Assembly (NCBI GenBank): GCA_905221605.1
Contig: CAJNDS010002143.1
Coordinates: forward strand, 62,001-126,000
Reading direction: 5' to 3'
Source: Symbiodinium natans
Lineage: Eukaryota > Sar > Dinophyceae > Suessiales > Symbiodiniaceae
Length of the DNA: 64,000 nt
Positions 34,731 to 46,381 of the stretch are shown here, in pieces. The notes under the pieces are model-generated. The model saw nothing but the letters and a program-made list of their open reading frames with translations. It was not told the DNA's origin and ran no database searches. Made by a program: the position numbers and the translations under genes. Position 1 is the first letter of the stretch. Each line of letters begins with the position of its first letter.

Positions 34731-34739
34731 ACAATCAAC

Positions 34740-35345
34740 AAAATACTTCGGCTGTCGCACGGCGGTCGAGTGTCGCATGGCTGTTGTGGTGCAAGTGGTG
34801 CAAGGTTGACAGCACTGCTGGGACACTGACCTGCGCATCCCTCCAAGCAGCAACCTTTTGACACGAGCGTCATCACTGCAATTGCGGAGTGGCTTGTCGT
34901 AGTAGTGTATGGCACTGCATGGCACCGCATGGCACTGCATGGCACAGCACCTTCGCATCACCAAACACCTGGCCATCATACAGGGTCTCCACCTGCTCTG
35001 CACAGGCTCCGATGCATTCGCCAATTTCCAACAATTTCCAAGAAGCACCAACAACTTCCAACAACTTCCAACACCACGAATCTTCTGCAGACCGGGATGC
35101 AGGGATGACGTCGGGCCCGAGCTCGGGGATCAGGATCTGAACAGCGGTCCACAATTGGCCAGCAGTTGGCCCACTTCAAGTGAGCCGCTTTCGCATCAGT
35201 ACACTAGTCCAGGCCTTGATGACGACCGAGCCCTGGATGACAATGAAGATGTGCTCCCTCAGACCGTCAGACTTCTGTCAGGCTCCGCAAAAACTTCCTG
35301 CTGACTTGGCTTTGCACGCAATGTCGCCCTGCTCGAAGATCTGAC
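34740..35345 (-). CDS. Cyclic-nucleotide-binding domain (five exons)
   Basis: Exons 35318-35345, 35215-35257, 35110-35136, 34951-34992 and 34744-34830 join in consistent phases. They read QIFEQGDIAEHIFIVIQGSV, then VIKILIPELGPD, VETLYDGQVFGDAK and finally LDRRATAEV. These are the canonical beta-roll strands of the cNMP-binding fold: F..GD...FIV..GSV.I, the L.DGQ.FGD cassette and the R-AT motif. Unlike the neighbour at 29980-31222, the RRATAEV cassette end is intact, with FGD in place of FGE, so nucleotide binding is more plausible. The C-helix and flanking domains were not resolved. Upstream helical exons (35739-36436) and downstream exons to 33.7 kb may belong to the same gene. Confidence 0.75.
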
Positions 35346-35738
35346 CTGGGGTGAGAGGAGACGGAACCGAGGGGCCTACGCGCAGGCAGCAAGACCTGCC
35401 TAGAATACTGTTACAACATCTGGATGTTCCGTGTGTGGAGGCAACTTTGCCATCTTTGCCTTGATATTTGCGGACAACGAGGGGAAGCCCCTAAGCGGAC
35501 TAGAGACCTGAAAGCCTAATATTGAGCCGTCTCTGTGGGTCTTTGCAGTCCCAAGAGTACTGGGAAGAACCTTGTAAAACAAGGATGAAGAGCTGTTTTC
35601 TCATTGATGGAGAGTGACTGAGAACAGGAAAAGACAGAAGTGTCTGATTGTCATGGACTGAGCATGTCAGCTCTGCGGTGCACAAAAATGTACATCACAT
35701 CACCTGCTGCGAAATGCGATACATGGGGGCCGCACAAC

Positions 35739-36436
35739 CTCCGGGAACTTCCAGCAGTTCTCCTGCCTGCAGCAAGGCCACTGCCTTGTCTTGAGCCAGG
35801 GCTTGCCTCGGCAAATCTCTACAAGCCCATGAGAGCAGAATAGTGATCCCCTGATCGATGCTCCCGGTGCCAATGCTCAGCTCGAGACATGCAGGGCCTG
35901 AGGCAAGCGACAAAGCAGAGCCAGCACTTCTTTCGAAGCTCAAACACATGATCATAAGCTTGGAGCAATGTCTTCACAGCCGCATAAGCACGCTGAGCAG
36001 CCTGACTCACTCCGAACACAAGTTGTTCTGCGATGCTAGAGCATTTTTAAAGCCTTGCGCTGAGTCTGGCCTCCTGGTTTCCCCTGATGTCGTCCTGCGC
36101 ATGGCCAACCGCACGAAAGTAACCGACCATGACGACGCATGGCGGATCTTCACCTGTTCCTGGGAATCTTCGGAACCGAGGTCCTGGCCACAGCATGCAC
36201 ATCACATGCAAGGCAGTCAGTCTCACAACGTGCATAAGTAGAATGCGGGCCGTCCTCGCCCAAGTCAGATATGACTTCCCCTGCGTTCACCTGCAAGCAT
36301 GCCAATCTGGACTTCGCGGGCTGAGCTCTGCCACTCTGAACACATGTAGAATATTGTAGAATGCTTCAGACGGATTCAGAGCTTCCTGCCTTCGCCATGT
36401 CTGCGAAAGCCTTACGAACAGCCTCGAGCTCCTGGT
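35739..36436 (-). CDS. Helical and EF-hand-like exons upstream of the cNBD
   Basis: Exon 36372-36436 (after GCAAAG, GT donor) reads QELEAVRKAFADMAKAGSSE, resembling an EF-hand entering helix. Around 35930-36010 a segment reads AAQRAYAAVKTLLQAYDHVF. Exon 35739-35818 is bounded by TGTAG and GGAG/gttgtg and reads DLPRQALAQDKAVALLQAGE, then LLEVPG. All are on the strand of the cNBD exons that follow 0.4 kb later, so they may be its N-terminal helical part. No direct phase link could be shown. Confidence 0.4.
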
Positions 36437-36879
36437 CTTTGCCATTGCAGAACGTAAACAGCAAGGATCTGTCACCCGGCAAACAAATACTTCGGGGACG
36501 GACAAGATGCATTGGAGGCACAGCTTTGCGTGTCCTGTCGACTCAAAGGCTGCCACCTTGCCTGTTCACGGAAGGTTGTTGTCTCTTTGGGTCGGAAGCA
36601 TCTTAAGGGGCAGGAGCCGCAGCCTTCTTGCTGGAGATGGCTTGTTCGGAATCCTCACCTTGCAACAAAGGGCACGGCTACTCAGAAACAAACGGTACCA
36701 ACTCGGGTAGGAACTATGGATGAGAAAGCTTTTCAAGGCGGCGGCACAGCACCGCAACGGTTGTTGACACCATCATGGTGAGCGACCAGTTCGACTTAGT
36801 ACTCGAATGTGTTAGGAACCTTGATATGTTTGAGTGTTCAATTGTTGAATTTTCATGTGGGCTGGAAAATGCAAAAGCC

Positions 36880-37070
36880 GAGCGCTGCGAGTGATATTTC
36901 CGAGGTTTGGCGGGGTTGCAGAAGAGCTTCGAAACCGAAAACATTATTGACGTTCCCGAAATGATCAGCTCCACGTTCAAGCCGTGATTCTTTGAGATGA
37001 GCCTAGTCACGTAGTCATCATGGTCCATGATGACTTTTTCCCCAGCCTTACATCCTTCCGCGTTACTTGG
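36880..37070 (-). CDS. Unassigned exon
   Basis: The minus strand reads GEKVIMDHDDYVTRLISKNH, then GLNVELIISGTSIMFSVSKL. It has balanced composition with alternating hydrophobic strands. A segment about 80 bases upstream (near 37100-37180) reads MADLPHFVAMTASPKNTW. The plus strand of 37067-37300 is also open (VFFGDAVMATKCGRSAILFP), so the assignment to the minus strand rests on the general strand bias. Confidence 0.3.
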
Positions 37071-37259
37071 AGATCGCGACGGTCGTTTCAAGCGAGGCTT
37101 CTCATGTGCAAATTGTTCGCCAGGTGTTTTTTGGAGATGCCGTCATGGCGACAAAATGCGGCAGGTCAGCCATCTTGTTCCCACCTTATGATGAGAACTA
37201 CCACAAACGGATTTGGGGCGTGCCCGGAATAAGAACGCAGGGGCATCCTTCCCTTGGAT

Positions 37260-38460
37260 TCTATGCGAATCTCCACCTAATGCAGTCATGGTCAATGTGA
37301 TCTCTGCTCTCAACGCTTCGCTGGCAATGTTTCGAGTCGCGAGACCAAGCTTTGCAGCAACGCCTTGCTGTCGAGAAACATGGCTTCAGATCAAATTCAA
37401 CATTACATAACTGCCTGCACGGTCGCTTTCCATCGTTTCGGAGTTTGAATTTGTACCTTTCGTTCACCATCTTCTTTTGACCCTGCATCACTGCTTGTTC
37501 CGTTCTCCCTTGCCGACCCATGTGATACACTCACGTCGTGGGCAGATCGTTTCAGTCTTTTGTCAAGGACCTAAGGAGGGCTTCCTAATGATGTTCACCA
37601 CAAAGCGGGATTGTCGTAGAGAGGTTTGTCACAAACCGTTGCAAGCATGTCACAAGTCCAAGGTTTCTGATTCCAGTTGTGGAAGACAGGCCTAGGCAGC
37701 ATAGCGCGACGCGTGCCATTTCGGAGCCGGGGCTCTGGCTATAAAGGTGCCGACGCCGCCACGGAGGATTGACTTCCTCCAGGTGCAATGGATCGCGCTT
37801 GCGGCGCAGGCGCAGGCAGCTCAGTTCCAAATGTTTTTCAAGCTCTCGGTTCAGTACACCGTTGCGTGTGGCACACCCATCAGTTCAGTTGTGCGCAGTT
37901 CACATGCCTCAAAGCAGAAACTCCGACAAAGGCACCACGGTGGCCGTGCGCTTAATCAGTTCAGACGCAACGAACATACACAATGGAAAATCTTGTAGCC
38001 ACCCACAGCCCCCAGACTCAGACACAGGGGTGCTGCTTCAACAAGTGTGTAAGCTGCCCGTCAATACACTCTTGGGAAGGGCGTCTTCGCTTCGAAGCTA
38101 AGGACATCAAGTAAGAGTTTGTAAAAGTAGTGATTGTCAGACACGAGGCAAGTCCTCAGCCGTGTCATTGCTGCGAAGCGCCGCTAAGTCCTTTCGCATC
38201 TGCCAGGCCTGCATGCTTGTGAGGGAAGGCGCGTGAGTGTGCTTCGTTTGAGAATAACCCAGCCCTTGCTCTAACGGACTTGTTGCCAGTTCATGGCATA
38301 CAGCGGCATACAGTGGCATATAGTCTGTGCATGTGTCCTTCGTGCATAACGCCCTGTTGCCATGAAGCCGAGTGTCTAGCCATGCTCAAGCACATCTTCT
38401 TACAGCAGAAGAGCACTCTGCGAACGTCAAGTTTTTTGACAAGCTTTAGAATGAAACCTC
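37260..38460 (-). other. Possible exons of low certainty
   Basis: Minus-strand pieces near 37400-37500 read KKMVNERYKFKLRNDGKRPC, and near 37700-37870 NRELEKHLELSCLRLRRKRD. Neither has two clear splice boundaries. Nothing further was seen up to 38.5 kb. Confidence 0.25.
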
Positions 38461-38609
38461 AATGAGCAATGCTCAATACACACCCTCCAGATGTCGGGTC
38501 TTCCTCAAGCGTAGTGGGAACTGTGACAAGATGATTTAGGATGCAAGCTGGCAACTCATGGGCGCGGGCAAAGAACAAGCTCAGCGCCCGCCTCCACGCG
38601 GCTCAACAT

Positions 38610-39230
38610 CCTAAAGCATTCTGGAGCAAGAACGTCCTCTTGAGACATGCTTTGGAAAAGCACTGGGTGTGTGTGTGTGTGCTTCCAGGCCCCATGCTGT
38701 CTTCCAGTCACCGGCCGTCTCCTTTCCAGGCAGGGTCATGCAGGCACAGGCAGGCCCCGGATGCTTGCGGCATGCCGGCTTTCGGCTTTCTGCGCGTCCT
38801 GGTCTGTCTTCCGGACGAACCAGATCCGGAGTCCGGTCGTTCCGGTCGTTTGCCTCGTGCACCTCGAAAGCACAAAGGGGCACGACTGTCACCTTTAGCT
38901 TCAATGTACAATGCCACCATGTCTTGCAGCATCTTGAGGTGCACATTTCCCCAGCTAGTTGCATGGAAACCGCTGAAGGTGACATTCAGCGAGCACAAGG
39001 AACACCATGGCGGCGCAAGACGCATGACAGCTCCACTTGCATCATCTTGCATCCACATTGCCCAAGGAGGAGGCCAAAGCGATTCGGAGCTCCACGCTTG
39101 GATGCCAGCATCTTCAAGAGGTCCTGGCATTGTGGCATTCTCTGCACACGTGGGAATAAGGATGACACTGAATGCAAGAAGCCTTCTTGGTCCACAAAAG
39201 CAGCCGGTGGTCTTCTGCACTGAGATCCTG
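38610..39230 (-). CDS. Possible exons, several open frames
   Basis: Two minus-strand frames read as protein: HLKMLQDMVALYIEAKGDSR near 38880-38950 and DLLKMLASKRGAPNRFGLLL near 39010-39110. A 303-codon plus-strand frame covers the same bases but is Ser/Arg/Pro-rich and has no recognisable domain. The exon at 39248-39314 ends with a strong donor pointing into this region on the minus strand, which favours the minus strand. Confidence 0.3.
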
Positions 39231-39247
39231 CTCGAGGCTGTACTCAC

Positions 39248-39604
39248 GATATCTTTCCAAGATTCGTCCAGCTGCAGCTCCTCGGCATGCCGCAGCGCCT
39301 TTCGAATGCCGAAGCTAGCATCTTATCATGCCGCACCACGGAACTTGCAACCCGATTTGAGAAGGAAAAGGACGCAAAAAGAAAGCATCCTATGCACCAC
39401 TGCGAGGCCTCGTCGATGGCAATCACTGCATTGGGTCGATCCCGGACTCTGAGGAGGCAGTAAATCAGGTTCAATCGCGCTGCCGCGCGGTGTGGTTGAA
39501 GTAGTATTGCCTGGCGAAGATACGGCTGCATGTGGCGTTTGTGCCCCATCGAGGACGTCTGCCAACTCTACATACAGCACTTGGAGGGGGCAACCCCACA
39601 CCAA
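39248..39604 (-). CDS. Unassigned multi-exon gene fragment
   Basis: Exon 39248-39314 (GATGCTAG acceptor, GATATC/gtgagt donor) reads FGIRKALRHAEELQLDESWK. Upstream a segment near 39410-39480 reads YCLLRVRDRPNAVIAIDEAS, and another near 39540-39604 reads PLQVLYVELADVLDGAQTPH. AVIAIDEAS is reminiscent of a Walker B strand, but no Walker A was seen. The order on the minus strand is upstream to downstream as listed. The intermediate intron holds a strong pyrimidine tract. Confidence 0.4.
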
Positions 39605-39835
39605 TTCTCCGAGAGCGCTGGGTTTCGAGAACAGCTGCTTGAGTGGCCACGACTTGCAGAAACGAATGACAATGGAAGCACTGTTGAGGTTTAAGGCTCG
39701 TCATTCAGCAAGTCGTAAAAGTAAGATGTGTGTCATTGCCCATGAGTGCATGGCAACATAGGGTTGCCGCAGACCCGCTTGCTTGTGGGAACGCTAGACT
39801 GACTTGCTAACTTGCATTGTCTGGCATAACTGGCT

Positions 39836-40307
<472 letters not shown>

Positions 40308-40331
40308 GGGCTATGTCACTCTCTCAGGCAA

Positions 40332-40583
40332 CTAGCACCTGGGATGATTCATGTCCAGACAAGCAACAGATTTCTGCCCTGGCTCAGAAATGGAAGAACT
40401 CACAGCGGCATAACGCTTCGTGATCGATGCTTCTACGCCACGCAGCCCACCTGCTCCAGCAAAGATCGGGCAGGACGCGGCTGATTCAAGGACGCCAGGC
40501 AACATGCCAAATTCACCAGGCAATGATATCTTCGCGATCTCGGAAGCGCAACAGAGTGCAACAATTATTTGGCTCCGATGCAC
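40332..40583 (-). CDS. Possible exon next to the CTCCTG array
   Basis: The minus strand reads QIIVALCCASEIAKISLPGE, FGMLPGVLESAASCPIFAGA and onward with a balanced composition. The plus strand is open over the same interval, and no firm splice sites were found, so this is only a candidate. Confidence 0.25.
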   Translation of the reverse strand: MHRSQIIVALCCASEIAKISLPGEFGMLPGVLESAASCPIFAGAGGLRGVEASITKRYAAVSSSISEPGQKSVACLDMNHPRC

Positions 40584-40736
40584 GAGTCAAGGTGGACCTT
40601 TTGCAAAATGCAGCATTTGCAGTGGAGCAGAAAAGCTAAGCTGTGGGCTGTGCTGGCGGCAGAGATCTGTAGTGGAGGACAGCCTGCAGTTATGCTAGCA
40701 CCTGTAGAGTTCCTGCCCGTGCTTCATGATTGACCG

Positions 40737-41113
40737 CTAGAGCCAGTAAAGTCTTGTGAAGCCATGACGCTCACATGCGGACACGACAAACAACGCATTG
40801 ATCATTTGTGCCTTCTCAAGCTGCGCGGGTTCCACCGTTGCTTGCACCTCCACAATTGATTCAGCAAGGACCGCAAGGAGTGGGTCCTGAAGAGCAGACG
40901 CAACTGACGAGGCACTACGAAGATTGGAAACTCGTCGTCGGGTTCCCAAGACAGCTGGAAAGCCGATGCCTTATGCAACAACCCCGGTGAAAAGCCCGTG
41001 AACATTGCTCTGCACTTGAGTAAGTCATGGGCCGGATCTTTCTTCAACTGATCCCGATCCCTGTCGAGGTGGAGTGGGGCAACATCTTCCTTCGGCCTAG
41101 CGCACACACACAC
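40737..41113 (-). CDS. Unassigned exons
   Basis: After a CTGCTCTTCAG acceptor an exon (start about 40890) reads DPLLAVLAESIVEVQATVEP, then AQLEKAQMINALFVVSACER, a helical, clearly protein-like segment. Upstream, 40910-41110, another frame reads RDQLKKDPAHDLLKCRAMFT and FQLSWEPDDEFPIF. They are on the same strand and probably consecutive exons of one gene; no family was recognised. Confidence 0.4.
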
Positions 41114-41357
41114 ACAGCCTAGGCCTCAAATCTCCCAATTCCTTAGTGTTGCCCTGGTCTATTTTGCCAACGAATTAGCGAGCGCACGGTGCTTTCAACT
41201 GTTGTGCCTGTGATTGGACGACACCGCTGTCCAATCCAAGCCCACGCGCCGGCTCCGCGTCGCCTCAGCACCAAAACCACAGATGATGAAGTGCCGAAAC
41301 TTGCACTGAGTCTGGCAAAGACAGTGGCAATTTGAAGGGAGTTGCGGATTTTGGGCT

Positions 41358-41552
41358 TCATGTCTCACGACTTCGACGTTGAAACTTTCCAAGCTTTTTT
41401 CGGCAATGTCGAAACTCTGTCAGACCGCCCTGGCAAAGGCTCGAGCTCGATGATCTGCTGACATTTCTTCGGCTCCGCTTGTTGCCTGCCAGCATCTTTG
41501 CTTCTACCATCTGGTGGATGATCACATCAGGGATTGCAAGACGGAGCCCCAC
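41358..41552 (-). CDS. Possible C-terminal exons
   Basis: One frame reads GLRLAIPDVIIHQMVEAKML and AGNKRSRRN. After a GTCAG acceptor inside it, another frame reads QIIELEPLPGRSDRVSTLPK and KAWKVSTSKS before TGA. Either the first is an exon ending near the AG, or the second is the terminal exon. Function unknown. Confidence 0.35.
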   Translation of the reverse strand: MGLRLAIPDVIIHQMVEAKMLAGNKRSRRNVSRSSSSSLCQGGLTEFRHCRKKLGKFQRRSRET

Positions 41553-41680
41553 AATTTGAACCTAAACATGCCGGCTTAGGCCTCGTTTGAGTCTGCGTGC
41601 TCTGAGTTTTGTGGCCCCAGTTGCGCACCTGACTGAAACATGACTGAAACATGACTGCAACATGCCGGCTTCTGGCGATA

Positions 41681-41703
41681 AAGCGAATCGTCACGATTCG
41701 CTT
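41681..41703. repeat. Perfect 23-bp palindrome AAGCGAATCGT-C-ACGATTCGCTT
   Basis: Arms of 11 bases match without a mismatch around a single central C. It lies in a stretch with no exon, between possible terminal exons at 41.4-41.55 kb and the acidic gene at 42.4-42.8 kb. Such a length is unlikely by chance in one window and would suit a dimeric protein-binding site or a cruciform. Confidence 0.85.
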
Positions 41704-41802
41704 AGGACAAGGCGATCATCGGCTGCGGGAAGCAAGTACCCTCCTTCCAACACACTTTGCCTCAACGCCGTGGGCACAGGCCAGCACAGTTGCCAATGAA
41801 CA

Positions 41803-42370
41803 TCACGGATGGCCAACAAGGTGCCGGTGCCGATCGTAAGGTTGTGGCTCAGTCAAATCAGCACCGTGCACTTTTAGCGCATTCCTGCAGAGCAGCATCG
41901 CTTGCAAGCATGAGCATGTTCCAAAAACGATACGGCAATCTGTCACAGCGGGCGGTTCTGTGCAGAAGGGCGGCGTGCCTTTTACTCCGCTCAACAGCAG
42001 CAACCTTCGGTAATAGCGAAACCGAACATGAAGCAAATCGTAAAGTTCATCAACGCTGACGTCAAGCTCTTGTCTGTATCCTGCAGATCGTCGCCTCTGC
42101 CACGACGTCGGCATCCTGCAGCTGAAGAGTCGAAGGCCAAGGCTAAGTTCTGAGGTGGCCACTGGTGCATGTCGATTCAACATGATTCTAGGGAACTTAC
42201 AATGCAGGCGCCTCTTCCGACTCGCTGCTGGTGCCGGTTGAGCTGTCGGACTCGATCCACAGTTCGCTTGCACCTCGCAGCGGTGCTTAAGCCCTGACCC
42301 TAGCCTACTTGCCGCATCTGCAGCATCCTCTGGACGCTGCAACATCTGCAGCATGTGGCCGATGCGAATC
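41803..42370 (-). CDS. Possible downstream exons of the acidic gene
   Basis: Downstream of the acidic first exon the minus strand reads LQRPEDAADAAS near 42300-42340 and QELDVSVDELYDLLHVRFRY near 41990-42060. The frames continue, but splice sites could not be matched. Confidence 0.25.
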
Positions 42371-42379
42371 CCAGCGATA

Positions 42380-42761
42380 TTCGGAAAACATTTTCGAAGC
42401 ACATAACCAGTTTTTCGAAGCGCTTGCATGCCTCCGAGGCGCTGTCAAGGCCATCCGCGTTGCCGCTAACGGGCGCTCGTTGGGTCTGTGTGACAAGCGC
42501 CTCCGAGGCCTTCGATCCTTCACCTTCTCCTTCTTCTCCCTCTTCGCCTTCCTCACATTCTTCACGTTCTTCACCTTCTTCATCTTCTTCACCGTCTTCA
42601 CCGTCTTCACCTTCTTCCGTCGCAAAAGCTTCAGGAGCTTCTGGCACGTGCGACACGTACGATGCATCCATTAGCTGGAGCTCTGGTAACAGGCCGCCCG
42701 TGTCATCCATGTCATCTGGCACGAACTCGTTCAGAGAACCCCCTTCCTCCTCTCCAGCCAT
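42380..42761 (-). CDS. Acidic low-complexity protein, N-terminal exon
   Basis: From an ATG at 42759-42761 the minus strand reads MAGEEEGGSLNEFVPDDMDD, then LLPELQLMDASYVSHVPEAP. A Glu/Gly run follows (EEGEDGEDGEEDEEGEEREE and more), then LDSASEACKRFEKLVMCFEN before a probable GC donor near 42380. This is the only exon in the window with a convincing ATG, a balanced N-terminus and a later balanced helix. The Glu/Gly stretch may have grown by GAAGGC slippage. Acidic repeats of this kind occur in nuclear and chaperone-like proteins; no function is claimed. Confidence 0.55.
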
Positions 42762-42869
42762 GCGGGCCCGAGGTTGCCGGCCTGGCCCTGACTCACAGCT
42801 GCTGTGATGCGCCAAACGCAGATGTGCAGAGGGCACACATCCCGCTGCCCGCTCCAAATTTTGGCAGGC

Positions 42870-45800
42870 TCCCGCAAGCTGCCATTTCTTGCCCTAGTTA
42901 CGAAGGCCCTATGACACAGATTCAGCTGGGCGGCTAGATGCCCTTGCATCATGTCTTCGTGCTAGTGAGATGCCATCTTCCCATCGTACATGCCCTGTGG
43001 CTCTATGACCGTGAGAATTCAACAGCAGCCATAGACAGCAAATTGGTGAAGGAGATCTGATATGCTGAAAGGTGCTTATATGCTGGGTACTGTTAGTCTG
43101 ATATCAAATTGCGGAGCTGGGCATCAGCCGAACAAGCTTCCACAGCAGTCTTCTTTAACCTTGCGATGCGCCAGAAGGACATGTCATTAACATCCTGAGT
43201 GCCAGGTGGCAGTCACTTTGGACGACTTGAAGGTGAGACTTTCTCATGCGACATGGAGACGGGAGGGAGGATCGCCTGGACGCCACATGCTTGACATGAT
43301 TTGACATGTGTGCCGAGGTTTGCTTGCGTCTGTTGTGTTCATGTGTCGTAATGCTCTCCGCCTGGCGCCGAGATTCGGCACTTAGATCGCAGTGGTGGCA
43401 TCACCTGGCGAAGCGAGTCTGAGAGCTGCTTGGGCATCTAGAGTCACAGATATTCATAGCTTATGCGCACTGAGGAACCCAGCGTCTCAACCCGCGTTGC
43501 CTGCTATCAGGAATCTTCCCGGACATATATCGTTTGTCTTGGGAAAACTTGCTAGCTCTTCGCCGGTATCTTCGTTGCACATGCTATCCGTCCCGAATAG
43601 CAGGCGTGTGGCATTTGCAGCACGGCACTTCTCATCCATGATTGAAATGCCCCTCGGCTCATTCAGTAGGTCCCCGTACATGCGCAACCTTTGTCTATGT
43701 ATTGTTTTCATGGCAAGGCAACTCATGCGCTAAATATGCCTGCATCAACAACGCTACCCTAAGGCCTCCCTTGCACACATGCCATCTATGACCTAATTTC
43801 TGCAGCAGCCTTCCCGTCAAATGAGCTTTGGTTAATTTTCAATATTCAATGACATAAATGATGCAAATAAATTTAACTTCCGAGGAACCCATCTGCGGAT
43901 CATTCGCGGCTCGATCGGCTCGAAAGGCAGCTTCCGCGGGGTATGTGTTGAGGCCTTCCTTGCGCGAACCCCTTCCGCAAGAAGCCATGTCAAATTTCCG
44001 CGTGAATTCGAACAGCCTCTTCCGCAAATCATGCTTGTAGTCTTAGGCATGTGTCCCGTAAGGTTTCGGAAACAAAGTCGATAGTCAAACGGGAGCTCAT
44101 ATTCTGTGGACGATGGCTTCGGCTCGGCGAAGTAAGACCACAAGAACCGACAGCCTACCGGTTCAGACTCGACCCCATCCCCGACGCGGAGCTTCCATGG
44201 AGCTTCCGGAGATGTCCCCGTGCCGCTTGCCGATACTCACCGGCTGCTTCGGGCTGGAAAGCTTACAAGCTGGAGGACGTTTCAGACTTCACAATTGCCG
44301 CACCAGTCAAAAAGAGCAAGTAGGCTGACCTTTTCTTAGCTGCTCGTGACGTGCTCAGGCCGACCTGTTCGAAATTGTATGTTGAAGTCCAGTGACCCAA
44401 CACACCAAGCTTTCGTTTGCGGGGTCCAAGAAATCAGAGACCCGAAACCTTCAACTTTTGAGGAACCCCGAAATCCGTGCTACAATCATAACGAACGATT
44501 TCCAATCAGGAAATCGTCAACCCGATTTCTTTTCTGAATGGGGCAGGTAGCCACTCAGGCCCCAATCCCCTACTAAATACTAAGCTTTAAAAAAGAAACG
44601 CAATCGGGGCAGTCTGTTCTGAGCTCACGGTACTCATAACCACTAGCTCAAACTTGTCCTATTTCTGAGACCGGCGCAACAACCCATGCACAACAAGAAA
44701 CCCTCCGTGAATGACAGGAGAACCTCGGGGAACAAAGACACTGGCCCACGAGATCGCACACGAAAACATTCGGGCTGGAGGACCCTGGCCTGCCTAGATT
44801 GTGCAGAAGAGACAGGAGGGTCAGAAGGACAAAAACCATGGACCTTCACATACTACCTGACGTGAAGATGTCATCAGGTACAGATGCAGTGGCTGGAGCG
44901 AGAAGGCTGAATTCGGTACGATCATGTATACGACAGAACGGCGGGGGAGGAAGAAGAAGGTGGAGCGTCCTGAGCCTCATGCACCTAGTTCGGGACGATG
45001 CAAAGCACTTCTAGCCAACGCAGGTTGGGTCGCTTTGGGGGGAAGGACCCTGTTAACCGTAAACGCCTTTAGCTAGTGAATTATCTGAATTATCCTACCA
45101 CATTGCCCTCGAACTGTTGACCCAAGAAGAGAGGAACAAGAAAGAAGCGATTCTCCAAGCAGCTGGCTTTCGTGAATTTGGCTAGAGCGCTGTCGGCTTC
45201 TGGTCTCACATCGCTGCATCCGCGAACAAGACGCTACGTCATGCTGATTCATGCGTTGGCCGAGAATTTGTTCGCATGTCGGAACTCTACACTGAGTTCT
45301 TTAAGTGGTCGCGGGAGGTGACAATGCATGTAAAGTATGGAGTAGGCACATGTTCAAAATGCTTTGGTGCTCCGATACCGCCGCTGCCTCCAGCGCCTGG
45401 GGCATTTGGATGGATGCCACACGATCGCGGACCTTGCGGGTCAATCAGTTGTTTACAGGCTTGTGGGCTCCGAGAAGCTAAGCATCACGTCCTGCTGCAG
45501 CCACATGCACCCAAACTGGAAAACAATCTCCGTGAAAGGAAAACAAGCATGCAGGCCTCCCTCAGTCGGAAGCACACTTGCGCGAACGAACCTTGCACAT
45601 GCAACTCGCTGGCTCACCGAACCGGTTCGCAGTGCGCAGCGCTGTATGTAAAACATTTCTTATTCTTGCCAAGATTGCACAACTCCAGCCCGGAGGCCCC
45701 ACAGATCTCAATGACCTAGACCCAACAAAGTTCCACCACTTCCGAATCTCAAGAAAGGCCCTCCCCCCTTCACGAATACTTGGTAGCATCACTCAAGCCG

Positions 45801-46360
45801 AGAGCCTAAGCCTGGCTGTTGCATCCCCATGCAACTAGACACGGCTACGGCGCAGAAACAGACGCCTGCTTCCTCACGCAGAGCTCAAGCAGCGATCATG
45901 CGGCTCAAGAAGAGAGAGCTGTGGGAGGCACTTTGTTGCCTCTGCAGCTGCTGGACCGCGCCTCCTGCATCCCATCCAGCACAGAAATGCCAGCGGCACA
46001 GGCGCTTCGAGATGCTTTTGCCTGTCGCTGGAGGACAGCGCAACTCCTGCATCAAAGCACTGCCAATCATGTTTGCGCATTCCCCTTTGACTGCACGGTC
46101 ATTCTAGGGTCCTTTTGCAGACACGCGTACCATTTCAAAGCGGGCACGGCATCACCAACCTGGAAAAACCTGGGAAGCACGGGAATCTGCGGAAGCGTGC
46201 TCAAGTCTCCAGACGGAGGCCGCGGCTCAGACAAGTGCCTGTGCGCTTCTGCAAGTCGACCCTGCCGCCATCGTCTGTGTTGGTGACCGCTGAAACATTA
46301 TGTAACCACGTGAATGCATATGGGAGCATCTGGAATCTAAAGGCTCATCTCCGGAGGCCA
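42870..46360. other. Gene-poor or unresolved stretch
   Basis: 43.7-44.6 kb is more AT-rich, with overlapping open frames on both strands and no family. Near 43487-43726 both strands are open. Around 45.3-45.8 kb the plus strand has protein-like pieces (MSELYTEFFKWSREVTMHVK; GGPTDLNDLDPTKFHHFRIS) that would be a rare plus-strand gene. Opposite frames are also open (GGLHACFPFTEIVFQFGCMW), so neither is called. Near 45874-46080 the minus strand reads DAGVALSSSDRQKHLEAPVP. Confidence 0.35.
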
Positions 46361-46381
46361 TGAAGCATCAAGGCAGCCAAC

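Noticed and set aside
38541-39452. Plus-strand frame of 303 codons
   Set aside because: No domain; Ser/Arg/Pro-rich composition. A well-bounded minus-strand exon (39248-39314) lies on the opposite strand of the same bases, so it is likely a shadow.
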